64,000 nt of DNA from Cepaea nemoralis. Taxonomy: Eukaryota > Mollusca > Gastropoda > Stylommatophora > Helicidae. The first letter of the stretch is position 1. Each line of letters opens with the position of its first letter. The stretch spans positions 814,001 through 878,000 of the forward strand of contig JACEFZ010024509.1 of the NCBI GenBank assembly GCA_014155875.1. The letters are read 5' to 3'. Both the position numbers and the translations under genes were made by a program. The notes under the pieces are model-generated. The model was not told where the DNA came from. It searched no databases and saw only the letters and a program-made list of their open reading frames with translations. Shown here one piece after another: positions 59,371 through 64,000 of the stretch.

Positions 59371-59815
59371 TTCATTCTGTTCAATTATATTATGACCATT
59401 TCATTTATCTGTCTTATTTCTGTACTCCCCGTCCTTCTACGATAAAATTATCTTTGTGACTGTCCTAAATCATCCTTCATCCATTAGAGCAATCCGTCTG
59501 TAGACTGGTGTTGAAGTCATATGACCACGTCCATCGACTGCTTTATATTCTCAGCAATTCTCTTCAACTAAGCATCAGTCTGCACCACAACTTCCATGCA
59601 TGCTAGTGTAACTTCAGTTTTCTTCGGAATCCCCCTTTTTTACACGTTGCATTTCAGTATTTTCAATCACAGACTTCAATAATAGGCTTCAGTAATAGAT
59701 CTCCATGTCACAATCAGGGGCATGTTAGCGATGGTGATATTGAACTACACTGATAACACCATAAGCACTAGTGGACGGGGGTTCGATAGCTAGTTTCATC
59801 GCCTGCTAAGTGAGA
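59371..59815. other. No recognised gene
   Basis: Unassigned sequence. On the right it ends in a short (GAGTT)n run that belongs to the next LINE. Confidence 0.4.
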
Positions 59816-60400
59816 GAAAGAGTTGAGTTGAGTTGAGTTAATAACCGACATGACTGCACTCAGGACATTCCCATACGTGCTCCGTCCCTTCGTTCAACAG
59901 CCAACTAATAGTCACACTGCTAATCGTTCCCACCGCTATCTGATTAAAAGTTATCCTGGTCTTCCCTCTCAGTTTTGAGATTCTTCCAGAACCTCTGCCG
60001 ATCCCCCACAATCTCATTCTTTCCACATATGGGTTCTCAATCTGTTCCTCCGCCTTCTCCACCTGGTCCCACAAGTGCACAACCACCTCCCCTTGTCCAT
60101 AGGCAGTCTGCCACCAAAAGGTGCATTCTCTGCTAGCCTATCAGCCTGTTCATTCCCCCGCAGCCCTGCATGACCAGGGAAAAATATCCGTACAATTCTC
60201 ATAATGTGTCATCTCTGGAGCGACAAGAGTCTTTCCACACGAAACGTTCCTTTCTCCATCTTACTAAACATACTCTTTGAATCCGTAATGAATACAACGT
60301 GTGTTGCAGTAGTCTCCTCTAGCAAACGGAAAGTGAGAGGAAGATTGGCCACTTATTCCTACCTGCATCCAGGCTACAAAACGTGGTGACCCAATCACAT
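59816..60400 (-). mobile_element. LINE 3' end encoding RNase H and a Cys/His tail
   Basis: Minus-strand frames give FITDSKSMFSKMEKGTFRVE (60300-60200), FFPGHAGLRGNEQADRLAEN, GKTRITFNQIAVGTISSVTI and EHVWECPECSHVGY, ending in (AACTC)n at 59820. The first Asp of RNase H lies in ITDSKS, and the GNEQADRL motif supplies the last. The WECPEC knuckle is typical of R1/I-type ORF2 C-termini. Homologous to 15886-16265. Confidence 0.88.
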
Positions 60401-60436
60401 TACATGGCCACACGGCAGGAAACTGCTTTGGGGTAC

Positions 60437-60437
<1 letters not shown>

Positions 60438-60511
<74 letters not shown>
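60438..60511. repeat. (TA)n microsatellite
   Basis: About 74 bp of TA repeats. Confidence 0.97.
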
Positions 60512-60514
<3 letters not shown>

Positions 60515-60723
60515 GGACTCCGTGGCATAGAGTTACGGACGCGATTGTGACACACACACACACCTATTTACCTATTATGTTGCATGAACGTTACAAAGAG
60601 TGAATACAAAACTTTGACCGGCAATATTTTCAAACACTACACAGTCATAAAAAATATACTCTATACCTTTTCTTCTAAATTAATTTGTTTCTTTCTTCCA
60701 AAACTGCCATTTACTGCCAATAT

Positions 60724-60812
60724 TACCTTGCGGTGTATTTCAGATGGGTCTTTGAGCCTGAGGAATTAAGGCCACCTAGCTAGAGCAGTCGCCGCGAACT
60801 GTACAGGTTAGG
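60724..60812 (+). repeat. Interspersed repeat (family G), forward copy
   Basis: Matches the reverse complement of 63058-63142: taccttgcggt, ttgagcctgaggaattaagg and gcagtcgccgcgaactgt. The tRNA-like part GGCTAGTGCAGTCGC in the other copy suggests a SINE fragment. Confidence 0.75.
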
Positions 60813-61186
60813 ATTGTCTTTTTGTCCCCGACACTCGGCCAGCCGCTCCTCATTTCCTTTCTTTCGACTTCCATATTTAATTAATTGCATATCCTTTACA
60901 AGACGTTGCAAACAAACCCCAGCAATTTTTCGCTATTTGTGAATTCTTGGCAAGTTTACATTCAGGAGTTTGTCATTCCTTTCTGAACTACCTGAACTCA
61001 TACCATTATATGAAAAGCAACGCAATACGGTCTGCTCCCAAATCTTCCGCAGCTGTGTTTCGAACGCAGTATGCGGAAATTACAAATTGCATCTATAACC
61101 CCTCGCCACAGATCCGATACCTCCATAATACTGAGTTTTAAAACGCTATCCTTATCCGTGTGTTGCTGTCTTCCATTTTCTTTTTC

Positions 61187-61188
61187 AG
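61187..61188 (+). promoter_or_regulatory. 3' splice site upstream of the small peptide gene
   Basis: The pyrimidine tract tcttccattttctttttcag ends at AG 61187-61188, 26 bases before the ATG, as in genes whose 5' UTR is split by an intron. Confidence 0.55.
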
Positions 61189-61214
61189 GCATGCCATACA
61201 TCGCTACAGCCACA

Positions 61215-61382
61215 ATGAAGGACCTGAAGACAGTACTGGCAGTCATACTCCTCATGTTGTGTGTACACATAGACCAGGTTGTTGCTGACGAGGCGGTAGT
61301 TTGCGGGGCAATCATCGGTTTATTATTGACGTGGATAGGAATCCCCCTCTCCCTCAGGACTATAGGCTTTGGGAAAAAGTAA
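61215..61382 (+). CDS. Small secreted-type peptide precursor (55 residues), unrecognised
   Basis: ATG at 61215 has a good insect context (cacaATGA), with a splice acceptor just upstream, and the frame ends with TAA at 61380-61382. The first 24 residues (MKDLKTVLAVILLML and following) form a signal peptide: a charged start, a long hydrophobic core, and a likely cut after VVA before DE. The remaining 31 residues hold one Cys (residue 30), a very hydrophobic stretch (residues 27-47, with GLLLTWIGIPLSL) and the C-terminus RTIGFGKK. GKK is a typical amidation and dibasic processing signal, which would leave a Phe-amide. Alternatives are a small two-span membrane protein or a chance frame. The family is unknown to me. 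An in-frame ATG at 61191 is a less likely start. Confidence 0.5.
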   Translation: MKDLKTVLAVILLMLCVHIDQVVADEAVVCGAIIGLLLTWIGIPLSLRTIGFGKK

Positions 61383-61500
61383 AACAATTCTTATATGTAC
61401 TGGTCTTGTAGTCTGATTATCACGTTTGTCTCTGGAAAATTCAGTGGACAGCTAAAATGAGCCGTCTGGACATTTTGAGGGAGGCTTAATCGCAGATCCG

Positions 61501-61690
61501 GTCTCTGTGGCTAAGGGATTGCGAACGCGGCTTGTGAGCCCGTATACCCGGGTTCGAAACACGGCGATGCTGGTTTTTTCGGAAAAGGTATAGGGGCCGG
61601 TCGTTCAGAAAGCAATGGCAAACTACTGAACGTAACACTTGCCTAGTACATCAACAGCAGCTGAAAATGCAATTTTTTTTTTTTTTTTTA
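61501..61690 (+). mobile_element. tRNA-derived SINE (family B), best copy
   Basis: The head has A box GTGGCTAAGGGATTGCG and B box GGGTTCGAAAC. The body has ggccggtcgttcagaaagca and aatggcaaactactgaacgt. It ends in a poly-T run of about 18 bases. It defines the family together with 26715 and 32851. Confidence 0.85.
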
Positions 61691-61699
61691 AATCGCAGT

Positions 61700-61935
61700 C
61701 ATCGGAAATGGGCAGTTATAATATTTTGGCCACATGATGAGAAGACAAAAACTGGAACATATTGTGACGCCTGCAACGCCTTTTTAAAAGAGAGATCGAG
61801 GAAGACAGCGAGAGAAAGTTACTGGCAGTCTTGTGTCATGGCACGGAAGAGAGTCAACTCATGAATTGATCACTGCCGTCGGAGATGTCAAATTGTGGAG
61901 ATGCACGATCGCCTACTCCAGCAGGAAAGGTACTT
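61700..61935 (+). mobile_element. LINE C-terminal fragment
   Basis: Plus-strand frames give RRQKLEHIVT, then an RDRGRQRESYWQSCVMARKR-like tail, matching the minus-strand copies near 5600-5768 and 29650-29800. Confidence 0.7.
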
Positions 61936-62034
61936 GATGATAATATACTGGTATAACCTGTGGGATAGCAGAACTATTTCTGAGTCTATTTTGATTTTGT
62001 TTCAGTTGCTCTTTTTTGTAGGATTGGAAGAATG

Positions 62035-62325
62035 TAGGATTCGTTACTACATTGTTGAAATAAAAAGAGTGTTGAAGTGCAACATAGAATCTGCACTTTG
62101 ATATAGGTGTGAAACGTGGACTATGAGCATACAAGCTGAAAATCATCTAATGGCAGTGGAGATGTGGTTTCTGAGGAAACTGCATAGAGTACCATGGACA
62201 GACAGGAAAACCAATGAGTAAGGCCTAGAAGAAACAAATGAAAGGCGTATACTGATTAGAGAATTTAGACGTAGACACTCACGACTTTTGTGGGCACTTC
62301 CTGAGATGAAATGTCATAAATTACA
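62035..62325 (+). mobile_element. LINE reverse transcriptase C-terminal fragment
   Basis: The plus strand reads KRVLKCNIESAL, CETWTMSIQAENHLMAVEMW, then FLRKLHRVPWTDRKTNE, the thumb region of the 20415-21690 family, with stops. Confidence 0.8.
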
Positions 62326-62687
62326 TATCATAAATTGTGTCTTATTGATCGATATCTTCTCTGACAAACAGTTGCCACCGCACATCTTCCCCGTCACATC
62401 CCTTCCTTACATATCCAAGCCAGGCTACGCCGTACTTTGAAAAGCCTTATACAACCATATACTTTAATTTACGCAAAGATGACCAATGACCTTACACACA
62501 ATGCAAACACTTATTCCAATAATTTTCCACTGACAATATCTATTAATTTCCACTATTCATCTGTACTTATCTGGTCAAGACTTATAGTCAAGAAACATTT
62601 TTAAAAGGATACACTAGACAATACATATCAGTAAATTCTGATTCTAATCCATCTTTTCCAACTTTCTGTCATTAAATATAAGAAAGA
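62326..62687. other. No recognised feature
   Basis: AT-rich, unassigned. Confidence 0.4.
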
Positions 62688-62790
62688 GATTGATTGATTG
62701 ATTGATTGATTGATTTAGGAACCGACATCACAGCAGTCGGGACATTCCCATAAGCGCTCCGTCCCCATCCTCACCCGTGTGTAAATGAAA
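62688..62790 (-). mobile_element. 3' end of the RNase H-type LINE with (GATT)n tail
   Basis: A (GATT)n run at 62688-62717 is followed by taggaaccgacatcacagca and gtcgggacattcccataagc, matching 59830-59890 and 27055-27155. Confidence 0.75.
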
Positions 62791-63057
62791 GTGATCTTTA
62801 ATCACAAACCACTAACCTCAACCTGGAAATGCATTTCTCTCATTATTCCAATAACCCTTTAGATTCCTCGGCATGATATGCCATAAGCAGTTAGAAAGAG
62901 ATTGACTAGAACAATCCAGGCGAAACACAGTATCAAGAGTTATGGCACAACACCAGCAAACACGTTAAACTGAAATATTTGAGAGAATTCATCTTTCCCG
63001 TGGCAAGATATGGATATCAGTCATGGATCATGTCGTAAGCAGTACAGAATAAAACCC
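62791..63057. other. No recognised feature
   Basis: Unassigned sequence, possibly an old LINE remnant near 62900-63040. Confidence 0.3.
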
Positions 63058-63142
63058 AACCTGCACAGTTCGCGGCGACTGCACTAGCCGTTCGGCCTTA
63101 ATTTCTCAGGCTCAAGACCCTCCTGTCATATACCGCAAGGTA
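63058..63142 (-). repeat. Interspersed repeat (family G), reverse copy
   Basis: Reverse complement of 60724-60812 with few changes. The two copies lie in inverted orientation about 2.2 kb apart. Confidence 0.75.
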
Positions 63143-63455
63143 CTATAGGCAGAAGATGGCAGATGACAGAAAATTAAGACAATTTCATGAACAAGTCATT
63201 AGCATCAAATGTATTTTATACATACGGGGGATTCTGAAATTACATTTTTACAAAAACATTCTTAGAATGTCATAGACCAAGAAGAATAAATATACTGATA
63301 TTCTACCAGATCTGAACATCGACCACAAATGGCTCGTAGAGAGCATTCTGTCTCGAAAATCTGAAATAAGTTGGCAGTATTACAGGTCAAAGTTGTTAGA
63401 CAAGGACAGTGATCAAAAACTTAGTTTATGGAAGTTGAGGTTGGGATAGACCACT

Positions 63456-64000
63456 CGAATTTGGACACAGGACATTGAAGACACAATGGATATGAAAAAG
63501 GTCACAGGACCTTTGAAGACACAAGAAGCATGAAGATGGACACAAGACATTGAAGACACAACGGTCAGAAAGATGGACACAGGACATAGAAGACACAATG
63601 AACATGAAGATGGACACAGGACTTTGAAGACACAATGGTCAGGAAGATGTACACAGGACATAGAAGACACAATGGTCATAAGGACTTCAGGACTTTGAAG
63701 ACACGAGGCATGCATATGAACACAGGACATAGAATAAAAAATGGTCATGAAGATGGACACAGGAATTTAAAGACACAAGAGGCATGCAGATGGACACAGG
63801 ACTTTGAAGACACAAGAAGAATGCAGATGGACACAGGACTTTGAAGACACAAGAAGAATGCAGCTGGACACAGGACATAGGAGACACAATGAACATGCAG
63901 ATGGACACAGGACATAGGAGACACAATGAACATGAAGATGGACACAGGACATTTAAGACACAATGGTCAGGAAGATGGACACAGGACACAGAAGACACAA
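63456..64000. repeat. 37-bp minisatellite, runs off right edge
   Basis: About 15 copies of a unit starting aagatggacacaggacatag and continuing aagacacaatgaacatg, with variants of 28 to 37 bases. The array continues beyond the window. Long minus-strand frames here are repeat artefacts. Confidence 0.93.

Noticed and set aside
63413..63998. Cys/Ser-rich minus-strand proteins
   Set aside because: They are translations of the 37-bp minisatellite, with the same peptide appearing in several frames.

Overview
The window is eukaryotic, almost certainly from a large, repeat-rich arthropod genome, probably an insect. The signs are mariner and hAT DNA transposons, many non-LTR retrotransposon (LINE) fragments of types common in insects, tRNA-derived SINEs, LTR retrotransposons, long simple repeats, spliced exons, and a processed pseudogene of ribosomal protein L9. 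A cockroach, termite or similar large-genome insect is possible, but the sequence does not settle the species. There are no operons, rRNA genes or CRISPR arrays, and nearly all open frames are decayed transposon pieces or microsatellite artefacts.

Layout. 0-3 kb: the 5' part (gag and start of protease) of a minus-strand LTR retrotransposon running off the left edge, then unassigned sequence and one possible terminal exon near 3.2 kb. 3.6-13.6 kb: LINE fragments on both strands, including a three-level nest (6.9-11.8 kb). A LINE ORF1 is split by a second LINE that carries a 9-bp target-site duplication, and that LINE is split by a hAT element with an 8-bp duplication; removing the insertion restores the ORF1 reading frame. 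13.7-15.0 kb: the clearest host coding exon, the last exon of a BTB/kelch-like protein. Its 5' end and adjacent intron are duplicated at 25.6-26.0 kb. 15-33.9 kb: LINE fragments, several SINE families, two hAT MITEs inside SINEs, the RpL9 pseudogene, a possible core promoter plus first exon at 25.3 kb, and two dead mariner elements. 34.1-40.9 kb: a young LTR retrotransposon on the minus strand with near-identical 262-bp LTRs, a primer-binding site, a polypurine tract and a gag-like region but no recognisable pol. 41-46.7 kb: a CR1/L2-like LINE, microsatellites and SINEs. 46.8-56.7 kb: a ~9.9-kb satellite array of about 205 copies of a 48-bp unit with higher-order structure. 57-64 kb: microsatellites, LINE and SINE pieces, a short spliced-looking gene for a small secreted-type peptide (61.2 kb), and a 37-bp minisatellite running off the right edge.

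The best candidate host genes are the kelch exon (13718-15012) and the 55-residue peptide (61215-61382). The items most worth checking are the gag-only LTR element, the 48-bp satellite with frames open on both strands, the small peptide, and the SINE whose B-box region has expanded into a tandem array. No new multi-gene biological system was found.
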